DNA from: Candidatus Poseidoniaceae archaeon
Lineage (GTDB): Archaea > Thermoplasmatota > Poseidoniia > Poseidoniales > Poseidoniaceae
Assembly (NCBI GenBank): GCA_013329355.1
Contig: DUKK01000228.1
Coordinates: forward strand, 1 to 14,677
Direction: 5' to 3'
DNA length: 14,677 nucleotides
Of the stretch, positions 1 through 5,957 are shown piece after piece (positions within the stretch are counted from its first letter, which is position 1; each line of letters starts with the position of its first letter). Both the position numbers and the translations under genes were made by a program. The notes beneath the pieces were generated by a model. It searched no databases. It had not been told where the DNA came from and worked only from the letters and a program-made list of their open reading frames with translations.

Positions 1-349
1 CGGTTACTTCCTCACCGCGCGCATTGGTGCCACCGTTCATGCCTTCGTGGTACTCGAATATGTCTGGATTTTCCTCAGCCAGGCGCATCATTCGGGTTTT
101 CATTGTCTCGTAGGTGTGATACTGTTTGAACTGTAAAATATCATCGCTCGCTGGAGCCCACGGAAAAATATCATTGATGTAATCATCAGACCAAATATCT
201 TCAGGAGCAAGTCCCGCTGGTTCATCTTGTGCGATGGTTGAAGCAACCATCGGTGTCATCAACGAAAGTAGCAGTGGCAGACATATCAAGAAGCCAAATG
301 ACGGTCTTGTTTTAAGAGCAACAATGGGAGTTTTGCGATTCGCGTGCAT
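1..349 (-). CDS. Secreted zinc carboxypeptidase (M14 family), N-terminal part only
   Basis: The frame is open from an ATG at 347-349 to the left edge, giving 116 visible residues with the C-terminus outside the window. Residues 1-15 are basic, residues 17-40 form a hydrophobic signal-peptide core, and an A-S-T-I-A segment gives a plausible cleavage site before Q41. After an acidic linker, residues 77-116 read like the first helix and strand of M14 peptidases. They start with Y-H-T-Y, continue with a helix containing an M-x-x-L-A-E-x-N-P pattern, and end with G-M-N-G-G-T-x-A-R-G-E-E-V, which matches the family G-x-S-x-x-G-R-x-I region. In M14 enzymes the zinc ligands H-x-x-E follow shortly after this point, so the catalytic residues are not visible. 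By family it would remove C-terminal residues from peptides outside the cell, fitting a protein-scavenging heterotroph. The assignment rests on a short region, so it is probable rather than certain. Confidence 0.68.
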   Translation of the reverse strand, partial: MHANRKTPIVALKTRPSFGFLICLPLLLSLMTPMVASTIAQDEPAGLAPEDIWSDDYINDIFPWAPASDDILQFKQYHTYETMKTRMMRLAEENPDIFEYHEGMNGGTNARGEEVT

Positions 350-407
350 CCTATCATGACAGCGAAGTCGTTTGAGTTCTTGAAGCCGTCGAGTATTGGT
401 ATAATTT

Positions 408-728
408 CTACTTTAACAAATCTAGGATAATTTCGGGTGGTCGACCGATAACTGCACGCCCATCTTTAATTAAAACTGGCCGCTCCAAGGCCTTGGGATT
501 GTCCACTAGCAATTGACGAATATCTGCTGGTTTACCGAGGTCAAACCTAGCCGATTGAGTAATCTCTTGCGTCCTGATAATACCTGTTAAGGAAATGAGC
601 AAGTCCATGTCTTCCTCAGCAATCCCTTTGTCTAAATATCGATATTCCTCAAATTCGAGTTTGCGTTCTTTGAGCAAAGCTAACGCCTGTCGAGACTTTG
701 AACATCTCGGGTTGTGGTATAGTCGCAT
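408..728 (-). CDS. arsC: ArsC/YfgD-family arsenate reductase (glutaredoxin-dependent type)
   Basis: The 106-residue product starts M-R-L-Y-H-N-P-R-C-S-K-S, the family signature with the nucleophilic cysteine at C9. Three arginines match those that bind the oxyanion in E. coli ArsC: R52 in I-R-T-Q-E, R83 in E-R-P-V and R96 in I-G-R-P-P-E. Length is normal for the family (about 105-140). Members reduce arsenate to arsenite in the cytoplasm using glutathione/glutaredoxin-type thiols, but many short YfgD-like members have no proven arsenate activity. No arsenite pump or ArsR regulator is adjacent, so an arsenic role is inferred from family alone. The frame extends upstream to an ATG near 767, but the start at 728 is chosen because the catalytic motif begins there and a GAGGG ribosome-binding site lies 6 bases upstream (735-739 on the minus strand). 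Divergent from mscS, with 91 bases between the starts. Confidence 0.88.
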   Translation of the reverse strand: MRLYHNPRCSKSRQALALLKERKLEFEEYRYLDKGIAEEDMDLLISLTGIIRTQEITQSARFDLGKPADIRQLLVDNPKALERPVLIKDGRAVIGRPPEIILDLLK

Positions 729-734
729 ATTATT

Positions 735-739
735 CCCTC
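735..739 (-). promoter_or_regulatory. Shine-Dalgarno site for arsC
   Basis: GAGGG on the minus strand, 6 bases before the ATG at 728. It decides the start of arsC against the upstream in-frame ATG. Confidence 0.6.
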
Positions 740-806
740 TAATTGGACAGTTAATGAATGAAACCACAATTGCGGGTTGTCTTAGAATATGTCTAAATCA
801 CAGACT

Positions 807-811
807 AGGTG
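807..811 (+). promoter_or_regulatory. Shine-Dalgarno site for mscS
   Basis: AGGTG lies 8 bases before the ATG at 820. It favours that start over the in-frame ATG at 754 and over the longer open frame that runs back across arsC. Confidence 0.55.
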
Positions 812-819
812 CAGATGTC

Positions 820-1920
820 ATGGTCGAGGATGGTTTGGCAAGTAAGGCGGCAGAGTCGGTCGGTATCAATGAGATGACGATATTAGCAATCCTTGGTATC
901 ATCTCAGCAGGATTAGTTGTCAGGTTCCTCACCATGGCACTTGCCCCATCTCTACTTACCAAAATCATCCGGTCAAAAAATCTGCAAACTAAAACCGTGA
1001 AACAATCAGACAAGGCTTTGGGCAGCGCCATTGGTGCCGGGGTTTCCTATCTGCTGACTTTACAACTGGTCGATGCAGTGGAAAGTGGTTCGACCACCTA
1101 TGCCATGCCAGACATAATGGTATCAATCTTGCCGAATGTGTTTCAATTTATCATTGCCTTGGCCGTTGTAGTTTGGGCATTCCGCTTAGTTGACGTTGTT
1201 CAGGACGTGGTTATGATGCTAGATTCAGACGGGGTCAGCGATGGTACTGAAAAGACCCTAGTTAGCGCACTGGAGAGCGTTCTACGATTCTTTATCGTCT
1301 TTATTGGTGCAATTTTCATTGCTGATGCTGTTGGACTTGATCTAACCTCACTAATTGCCGGTTTGGGTATCTCAGGTCTTGCATTAGCACTTGCTGCTAA
1401 GGATACTATTTCCAATTTCTTTGGCGCACTTACTGTGCTGCTAGACCGCCCATTCAAGGTTGGAGACTGGGTGGCCGTAGGTAGTTCTGAAGGTGAGGTT
1501 ATTGAAATCAACCTCAGAACCACATTAATTAGAACCGGATTAGACACTGTGATTACCATACCTAACGCCAATCTTGTTAGCACGCCAGTTGAAAACTATG
1601 GTAAGCGAAGATGGCGAAGATGGCAAACTATGTTGCACTTTGATATTAATTCAGACCCAAAGAGTGTAGAGTCGTTCCGAGATGATGTCCTATCCTCAAT
1701 TCAGGATAATGGGGCAACCATGAATGAAGACTCTTCATGGTGTCGCGTTAACGACATTTCAACAACCTCGATTGATGTCTCGTTGAACCTCTACTGGGAT
1801 GTTCAAGGTGGAGCGGATGAACGGCAAGAAAAAGAGAAGTTCTTGTTGGAAATAATGCAGTTGGCAAGAAATCACAATCTAAGCTTCTACGATAACCGAA
1901 TTAGGAAGCAGGGGAATTAG
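820..1920 (+). CDS. mscS: Small-conductance mechanosensitive channel (MscS family)
   Basis: The 366-residue protein has about five hydrophobic segments (near residues 19-37, 67-85, 103-123, 152-172 and 175-198) followed by a cytoplasmic beta domain. The last helix has the pore-lining MscS pattern, small Gly/Ala residues alternating with Leu (G-L-G-I-S-G-L-A-L-A-L-A-A-K-D). It is followed by N199-F-F-G, then R210-P-F-K-V-G-D-W-V, and the S-x-E-G-E-V-x-E-I and N-L-R-T-T strands typical of the beta domain. MscS channels open under membrane tension and release solutes on hypo-osmotic shock. The five-helix layout is larger than E. coli MscS (three helices, 286 residues). The stop TAG (1918-1920) interlocks with the TAA stop of the convergent gene. 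Start chosen from the Shine-Dalgarno sequence at 807-811. Confidence 0.93.
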   Translation: MVEDGLASKAAESVGINEMTILAILGIISAGLVVRFLTMALAPSLLTKIIRSKNLQTKTVKQSDKALGSAIGAGVSYLLTLQLVDAVESGSTTYAMPDIMVSILPNVFQFIIALAVVVWAFRLVDVVQDVVMMLDSDGVSDGTEKTLVSALESVLRFFIVFIGAIFIADAVGLDLTSLIAGLGISGLALALAAKDTISNFFGALTVLLDRPFKVGDWVAVGSSEGEVIEINLRTTLIRTGLDTVITIPNANLVSTPVENYGKRRWRRWQTMLHFDINSDPKSVESFRDDVLSSIQDNGATMNEDSSWCRVNDISTTSIDVSLNLYWDVQGGADERQEKEKFLLEIMQLARNHNLSFYDNRIRKQGN

Positions 1921-3086
1921 TACGGTTTGGGGTCCTTAGACCAATAAATCATATTGCAAGTTAATGAGCCAATTAAGCAAAACATTGCCGCTACTCCAGC
2001 GATTGTCGGCGATACAGTTTCCATTCGCCAAGCGAAAAAAGCAATCACTGCACCGATTACTCCACCCCAAAGCCCTGACTTCCATAAGCGAAGCACGCCT
2101 AGGTGTGCCTGTATTCTCGATACGTCGTTTAGCCAATTTTCAGCACGTTCACCCAAGTCCTCATCGCCAAATATTCGTGCTTCAGCAAACGCTATCAAAA
2201 CCGCATGATAACGCCAAATCCACGGCCCGCCCATCAGGGTTGAAAGTGCTTTTTTGCGCCCATATGAATTAGGTGCAGTGTCAAGATAAGCCTGTAATAG
2301 TGATTTGCGCGCGTCTGTAGTCATTCCTCTGGCGAACGAGATTTGTTGCTCGATTAGCATGAGAGTAGCCAAGCCGGGAAGACGATCTGGTTCACACATC
2401 AAATGCTCGACCAGTGAACGAATATCAGCAATGAAACTAAACTCGTCACCATCGACCGATAAAGTTCCAAGATCGATATTCAGCCTCGGCAGACCGACAG
2501 TGTATTCAGAGTGCGGTGCACGCCAAAGTGTCGTAACTTTTAATTCAGCCTCGATATCTTTTAATCGATCGTTCCAGCGACGTTCGGTATTGGGCGTTGA
2601 GAACTCGTTTAACGCTGAATGAATGCTGCCGAGCTTATTAGCAACCCGCTCCGCTTGGTAGGATTCAACACCCGAGACAATTTCTGAGCAGTCATAAACT
2701 GCAATTCGATCCTGGTTATCAACATAATATACCATGCTAGGTAACTCAATCGCCAAATCTTCCAATGCTTGCCGCCAAGGTTGATACTGCACAAATCTAG
2801 ACAAATCGTTACCAACGGCAAATGGACTTATTCTAGCAATCTGATGGTCATTCAATTTCAACAATATTCCCTTTCTATCGTGCTTGATAACCTCAGCAGT
2901 GGCCACCTCTGGCCAGTCGCCCCATATGTCTCCACTCTCTGGCTGATGCTGCCACCATTCACTGGACAAACAGGCAGCAAAGTCCCAGCACTGAATTGAA
3001 CCAAATACGGTTTGAACCACACCCGAATTTGTATCTGCGGAATCGTCAGTGATGACTCCACTAGGCCACCACGGGGCGTCGTCCAT
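1917..3086 (-). CDS. Membrane-anchored protein with a degenerate APH-like (pseudo)kinase domain
   Basis: 389 residues, no family recognised with certainty. The middle reads like an aminoglycoside-phosphotransferase/choline-kinase fold. There is a beta strand G-I-L-L-K-L-N-D-H-Q-I-A-R-I-S-P-F, a helix, then L-P-S-M-V-Y-Y-V-D hinge-like strands. A helix A-E-R-V-A-N-K-L-G-S-I-H-S-A-L follows, where such kinases have L-x-x-L-H. After that comes N-I-D-L-G-T-L-S-V-D-G-D-E-F-S-F-I-A-D, which lines up with the H-G-D-L...N-V-L-V-D-G catalytic loop and the I-D-F/W metal site. The catalytic HxD, the following Asn and a clean DF(G) are not intact, so it may be inactive. Two hydrophobic helices close to the C-terminus (about residues 335-355 and 361-383) would tether it to the membrane with a short cytoplasmic tail. 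The ATG at 3086 is preferred to an in-frame GTG at 3110. The kinase-fold call is inference from pattern; the membrane anchor is seen directly. Confidence 0.6.
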   Translation of the reverse strand: MDDAPWWPSGVITDDSADTNSGVVQTVFGSIQCWDFAACLSSEWWQHQPESGDIWGDWPEVATAEVIKHDRKGILLKLNDHQIARISPFAVGNDLSRFVQYQPWRQALEDLAIELPSMVYYVDNQDRIAVYDCSEIVSGVESYQAERVANKLGSIHSALNEFSTPNTERRWNDRLKDIEAELKVTTLWRAPHSEYTVGLPRLNIDLGTLSVDGDEFSFIADIRSLVEHLMCEPDRLPGLATLMLIEQQISFARGMTTDARKSLLQAYLDTAPNSYGRKKALSTLMGGPWIWRYHAVLIAFAEARIFGDEDLGERAENWLNDVSRIQAHLGVLRLWKSGLWGGVIGAVIAFFAWRMETVSPTIAGVAAMFCLIGSLTCNMIYWSKDPKPY

Positions 3087-3164
3087 GACTGACGCTGTAG
3101 TTCGCCACACAAAAGACCGATGTTTCGGTGATGAAGTAAAACGGGGTTACCATAAAATGGGAGC

Positions 3165-3172
3165 CATATATG
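3165..3172 (+). promoter_or_regulatory. TATA-like promoter element for the zinc-ribbon membrane protein
   Basis: The sequence CATATATG is centred about 30 bases before the ATG at 3199, the spacing expected for a leaderless archaeal transcript. It is nearly palindromic and lies in the divergent gap, so it could also serve the minus-strand gene. A small hairpin (ACCGA at 3116-3120 pairing with TCGGT at 3125-3129) lies between the two starts. Confidence 0.5.
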
Positions 3173-3198
3173 CAACTACTGTGTCACAACGAATTGTC

Positions 3199-3981
3199 AT
3201 GCCAAATGTCATCCAAACGGCTGACAAAAAGCGCACTAAGTGGGGCTTGTTCACTACATTGTTTGTAACGTCGCTGCTCTTTATGATGGTTGGGACAAGT
3301 ATTGAGCCTGACCAAGATTTACTTGCTGAATGTGGAGAATTTGACGATGTTTATTATGACGATAGCGAGGAATGCCAGGAAGCTAGAGACCAAGAAGCAA
3401 GCAGTGGGTTCGTCGCCGGGTTTGGTGGCTTATTCTGCTGCGGCGCAATAATCGTCGGGATAATGTCTCTGTCTGCTGGTGGTGCATCAACCAGAGCAGT
3501 AATAGTCAACCAAGGATATGTGCCCACGCAAACCTCAGTTCAGCCAAATCAACAAGTAATTCAGACCAGCGCTGGACTGAACCAAAGGACGACTGGGCAG
3601 ATGCCGCTGAACGCTACTCGGACTGGGCAAAGTAATCAGCAAGTGAAATCTGTAGCCGCTCCAGCTGCCAAACCCTCCAGCGCACCATCAATGGATGAGA
3701 TTGACAAACTCGCTCAGGAAGCTAAGAATCTAGAACTCGCAAGAGATTTCCCCAAGGCAGCAGAAATGTATCAAAAAGCTGGTCTGTTTGCGGAAGCTGG
3801 AAGAATTAGACAAACCTATCTCGAAAATGAAAAACCAATGGTGCAAATTGGTCAAATTGGTGACTCTGTGGTAAAAGACTCTGTTATCATGGGCGATAAA
3901 CAGTCTAACCTCTGCCCAAATTGCGGTGATGCAATACAACCTGAATGGAAATTCTGTCCGTCGTGCAATATTCCGCTGTGA
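3199..3981 (+). CDS. Two-helix membrane protein with C-terminal zinc ribbon
   Basis: 260 residues from the preferred start. Helix 1 is at about residues 14-33. It is followed by a very acidic loop (about 34-68) with C45 and C59, which could form a disulfide if outside, and helix 2 (about 69-92). Residues 105-165 are a Gln/Thr/Ser/Pro-rich linker. Residues 166-210 form charged helices resembling a TPR-like hairpin (A-R-D-F-P-K-A-A-E-M-Y-Q-K-A-G). A short beta stretch I-G-D-S-V-V-K-D-S-V-I-M-G-D follows, and then a zinc ribbon C239-x2-C242...C253-x2-C256. This layout implies both soluble parts on the cytoplasmic side. Such ribbons usually mediate protein or nucleic-acid contacts; no enzyme activity is suggested. 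An upstream ATG at 3157 is in frame, but 3199 fits the TATA spacing and starts directly before helix 1. Its substrate or partner is unknown; the next gene is the best candidate. Confidence 0.72.
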   Translation: MPNVIQTADKKRTKWGLFTTLFVTSLLFMMVGTSIEPDQDLLAECGEFDDVYYDDSEECQEARDQEASSGFVAGFGGLFCCGAIIVGIMSLSAGGASTRAVIVNQGYVPTQTSVQPNQQVIQTSAGLNQRTTGQMPLNATRTGQSNQQVKSVAAPAAKPSSAPSMDEIDKLAQEAKNLELARDFPKAAEMYQKAGLFAEAGRIRQTYLENEKPMVQIGQIGDSVVKDSVIMGDKQSNLCPNCGDAIQPEWKFCPSCNIPL

Positions 3982-3984
3982 GGG
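3980..3984 (+). promoter_or_regulatory. Shine-Dalgarno site overlapping the upstream stop
   Basis: GAGGG overlaps the TGA stop (3979-3981) of the zinc-ribbon gene and sits 5 bases before the ATG at 3990. This supports translational coupling of the two genes. Confidence 0.5.
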
Positions 3985-3989
3985 ATTGA

Positions 3990-4235
3990 ATGGATTTTGC
4001 AGGTTACTCGTTAGCATTAATTGTCGGATTTGTCGCAGCAAGATACGTAACTGAAACCATCAAAATTCACTTAAAATTCAAAGGGTTGTGGATTCATCAT
4101 TGGATTCTTGCTGCTGTGGCGATGATTGCCTTATATTACTTAGAGGTAGACAAACCGTATTTGTGGGGTGCTTTAACCGGTGTCGCATTGGAAGGCTTGC
4201 CAAGAAAAAACTGGTCAATCAGACAACGTAGGTAG
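3990..4235 (+). CDS. Small integral membrane protein, unknown function
   Basis: 81 residues, not recognised. It has two to three hydrophobic segments (about residues 6-20, 34-51 and 57-70). A basic loop K-I-H-L-K-F-K lies between the first two, and the C-terminal tail is basic (R-K-N-W-S-I-R-Q-R-R). The W-I-H-H-W motif at the start of the second segment is distinctive and could be a membrane-interface or metal-binding site, but that is a guess. It starts 8 bases after the stop of the zinc-ribbon membrane protein with a well placed GAGGG, so the two are very likely co-translated and may form a complex. Confidence 0.65.
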   Translation: MDFAGYSLALIVGFVAARYVTETIKIHLKFKGLWIHHWILAAVAMIALYYLEVDKPYLWGALTGVALEGLPRKNWSIRQRR

Positions 4236-4284
4236 GAAACTGAACCGTTTAATTCTAATCACACAACATTAGGAGTCAAATTAC

Positions 4285-4296
4285 AATAAAATAAAA
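4285..4296 (+). promoter_or_regulatory. TATA-like promoter element for the GHMP kinase gene
   Basis: An A/T run (AATAAAATAAAA) is centred about 27 bases before the ATG at 4318, consistent with a leaderless transcript. It supports an independent promoter in the 82-base gap after the small membrane protein gene. Confidence 0.5.
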
Positions 4297-4317
4297 CTGG
4301 CCACAGGGGTTCTATTT

Positions 4318-5142
4318 ATGCATCGAAGAGTAAAGGTTCCTTCGAGGATAAACATCATTGGGGAGCATACAGATTATGCCGGTGGACTTGCGTTACCTTT
4401 TGCGATTGCTCCTTTTTTGGAGTTGGAAATCATACCCTGCGATAACGACTTTATTGGCGATGAAACCGTTGTCCAACTTTGGCGGGCTGTCGGTGGCTAT
4501 CCTGCAAAGTTGGTGGTCAACAGCAGTATACCGATTGGTAAAGGAATGTCATCTTCAGCAGCATTATGTATCGCAATTGTTATTGGCGTAAAGCCTGATT
4601 TAAACAGGCTACAGATTTGCCTGAAAGCTCAAAGGCTGGAACACGAAGTATTGGGAACTAAATGTGGTTTACTCGACCAAATGGCGATGGTTTTTGCGCG
4701 CAAAAACTACGCTTGTTTGATTAATTTTGATGAGTTATCCGTAGAGCATATTGCGATACCAAAATCTTGGCGATTCAAATTAGTCGATTCTAAAATCCAT
4801 CGAAAACTCGCTGACATTGGCTACCAAGCGAATGCAGAATACCTTCTCGAACACCTAACTAAAGAAAATCAACGGGTAACCGAGGCGTTAAATTCTGATG
4901 CTAAAGAATTAGGGCTTTTACTCAATCAATCACATCAATCACTGGTAAATTTAGGCGTCAGCCTACCTGAGATCGACAGATTGGTGAATAATTTGCAATC
5001 AACACCCGGAGTGCTCGGGGCGCGTATGATGGGTGGCGGTTATGGTGGGATGATTCTTGTAATCGTCGAAAGCGACGAAATACTACCAGATTCACGAACG
5101 GTTTCAAGCACTGGGTCGTTCAGTTTTGAAGAATTCTCTTAA
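4318..5142 (+). CDS. Galactokinase-type GHMP sugar kinase, compact form
   Basis: 274 residues with all family landmarks. R10-x-N-I-I-G-E16-H17-T-D19-Y-A-G-G is the galactokinase sugar-binding signature. P72-I-G-K-G-M-S-S-S-A-A is the ATP phosphate loop. C116-G-L-L-D120-Q carries the likely catalytic Asp. H206-Q-S-L...G-V-S-x-P-E-I-D and G234-A-R-M-M-G-G-G-Y-G-G form motif 3. Members phosphorylate C1 of galactose or related sugars with ATP in the cytoplasm. Ordinary galactokinases are about 350-400 residues; here the stretch between motifs 1 and 2 is short, which recalls archaeal galactokinases and heptose kinases (HddA-like). Substrate is therefore open. The neighbouring convergent nucleotidylyltransferase would complete a sugar to sugar-1-P to NDP-sugar route. 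The last 13 codons overlap the end of that gene. The start is fixed by the motif lying close to the N-terminus and by the TATA spacing. Confidence 0.85.
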   Translation: MHRRVKVPSRINIIGEHTDYAGGLALPFAIAPFLELEIIPCDNDFIGDETVVQLWRAVGGYPAKLVVNSSIPIGKGMSSSAALCIAIVIGVKPDLNRLQICLKAQRLEHEVLGTKCGLLDQMAMVFARKNYACLINFDELSVEHIAIPKSWRFKLVDSKIHRKLADIGYQANAEYLLEHLTKENQRVTEALNSDAKELGLLLNQSHQSLVNLGVSLPEIDRLVNNLQSTPGVLGARMMGGGYGGMILVIVESDEILPDSRTVSSTGSFSFEEFS

Positions 5143-5784
5143 TTTTGACAGCCTATCAGGGGTCCCCATGTCCCAAAACTTGGTGTTGTCAATATGAGCG
5201 CCAATCTTACCTGACAATTTAGGGTATACTGTATCTTCCCAACTCCATTTTCCGTCCCGACCAAACAGTAAAACAATGCGTTTGCTCACTACGCTTGTGC
5301 CTGCTTCATAACCGTTAAAATCCGGGTTCATTGAGTGTTTGTTGTACTTCACCACTCGGTTGTTGGCGTGAAGTAAATTCATACTTTCGTGGCCCTCTGT
5401 GACCGTCATAGTCATCAGATTACCCTCTTCTCTATGCTTGTTCACCAACTCACCATAATTAATTGGATGGAAATCATCGCCCCACAATAGCAGAAACTCT
5501 GGTTCAAGAAAATCTACTGCATTCCATAATGCGCCACCAGTGCCTAGCGGCACCGGCTCTCTAACAAAGGTCAGAGATACTGAATCGTGAGAATACTGTT
5601 CAAATTTATCACCTAAGTGACCCGTCAATATCAGCGCTCGGTTGCACCCTTGCAAACTAATCCAGTCAAGTATGTGGCTTATCATCGGTCTATCGTCCAC
5701 CTCCACTAGGGACTTTGGAATATGCTGAGTGATTGCTCCTAACCTTGTCCCTAGCCCGCCAGCAAGTATCACTACCTGCGGCAT
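5104..5784 (-). CDS. Sugar-1-phosphate nucleotidylyltransferase (HddC/NDP-sugar pyrophosphorylase type)
   Basis: 226 residues from M-P-Q-V-V-I-L-A-G-G-L-G-T-R-L, the nucleotide-binding loop of the family. It is followed by P-K-S-L-V-E-V (sugar-phosphate lysine), a P-L-G-T-G-G-A-L base-recognition motif, L-L-W-G-D-D (metal Asp), W-S-W-E-D and a closing F-W-D-M-G-T-P-D-R-L. The F-x-D-x-G-T-P ending is typical of HddC and related enzymes. They condense an NTP with a sugar-1-phosphate, giving NDP-sugar and pyrophosphate in the cytoplasm. The nucleotide and sugar cannot be read from the sequence. With the convergent GHMP kinase it probably forms a two-step activation pathway feeding glycosylation or surface polysaccharide. 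An in-frame ATG at 5814 would add ten atypical residues; 5784 is preferred on family grounds, though a TATA-like A/T stretch near 5840-5850 would fit a leaderless start at 5814. Confidence 0.84.
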   Translation of the reverse strand: MPQVVILAGGLGTRLGAITQHIPKSLVEVDDRPMISHILDWISLQGCNRALILTGHLGDKFEQYSHDSVSLTFVREPVPLGTGGALWNAVDFLEPEFLLLWGDDFHPINYGELVNKHREEGNLMTMTVTEGHESMNLLHANNRVVKYNKHSMNPDFNGYEAGTSVVSKRIVLLFGRDGKWSWEDTVYPKLSGKIGAHIDNTKFWDMGTPDRLSKLREFFKTERPSA

Positions 5785-5848
5785 GCCAATCGGGGTACTG
5801 GAGCCGGAGTCCATGTAAGGGTTTATAGGACATGAGACCTATTAACTA

Positions 5849-5937
5849 AACCCAATAGTGTTTTTACTAATGAGTTCTGTTGGGTTGTTTCATAACCCGC
5901 CCGTTGATACGTTGGGAAAGACATAACCTCAAACGGG
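5849..5937 (+). other. Inverted-repeat-rich leader region before the desaturase gene
   Basis: The 173-base divergent gap contains three pairings. AACCCAA (5849-5855) pairs with TTGGGTT (5880-5886). GGGTT (5882-5886) alternatively pairs with AACCC (5894-5898). CCCGTT (5900-5905) pairs with AACGGG (5932-5937). The first two share bases and exclude each other. No known riboswitch was recognised. Nothing else is visible in this gap. Confidence 0.3.
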
Positions 5938-5957
5938 TGAAGGATTTGTTTGGGACC

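Noticed and set aside
595..819. Upstream extension of mscS across arsC
   Set aside because: It runs antisense to arsC. An ATG with a Shine-Dalgarno site at 820 directly precedes the first membrane helix.
1954..3175. Several open frames opposite or offset to the pseudokinase gene (1954-2272, 2305-2622, 2609-2821, 2858-3175)
   Set aside because: They are short, without recognisable motifs or start signals, and are explained as shadows of the 1917-3086 gene.
5880..5957. TTG 5880 as the start of the desaturase
   Set aside because: A rare start with no ribosome-binding site, and the added residues are atypical for the family. An ATG follows at 5958. It is not fully excluded.
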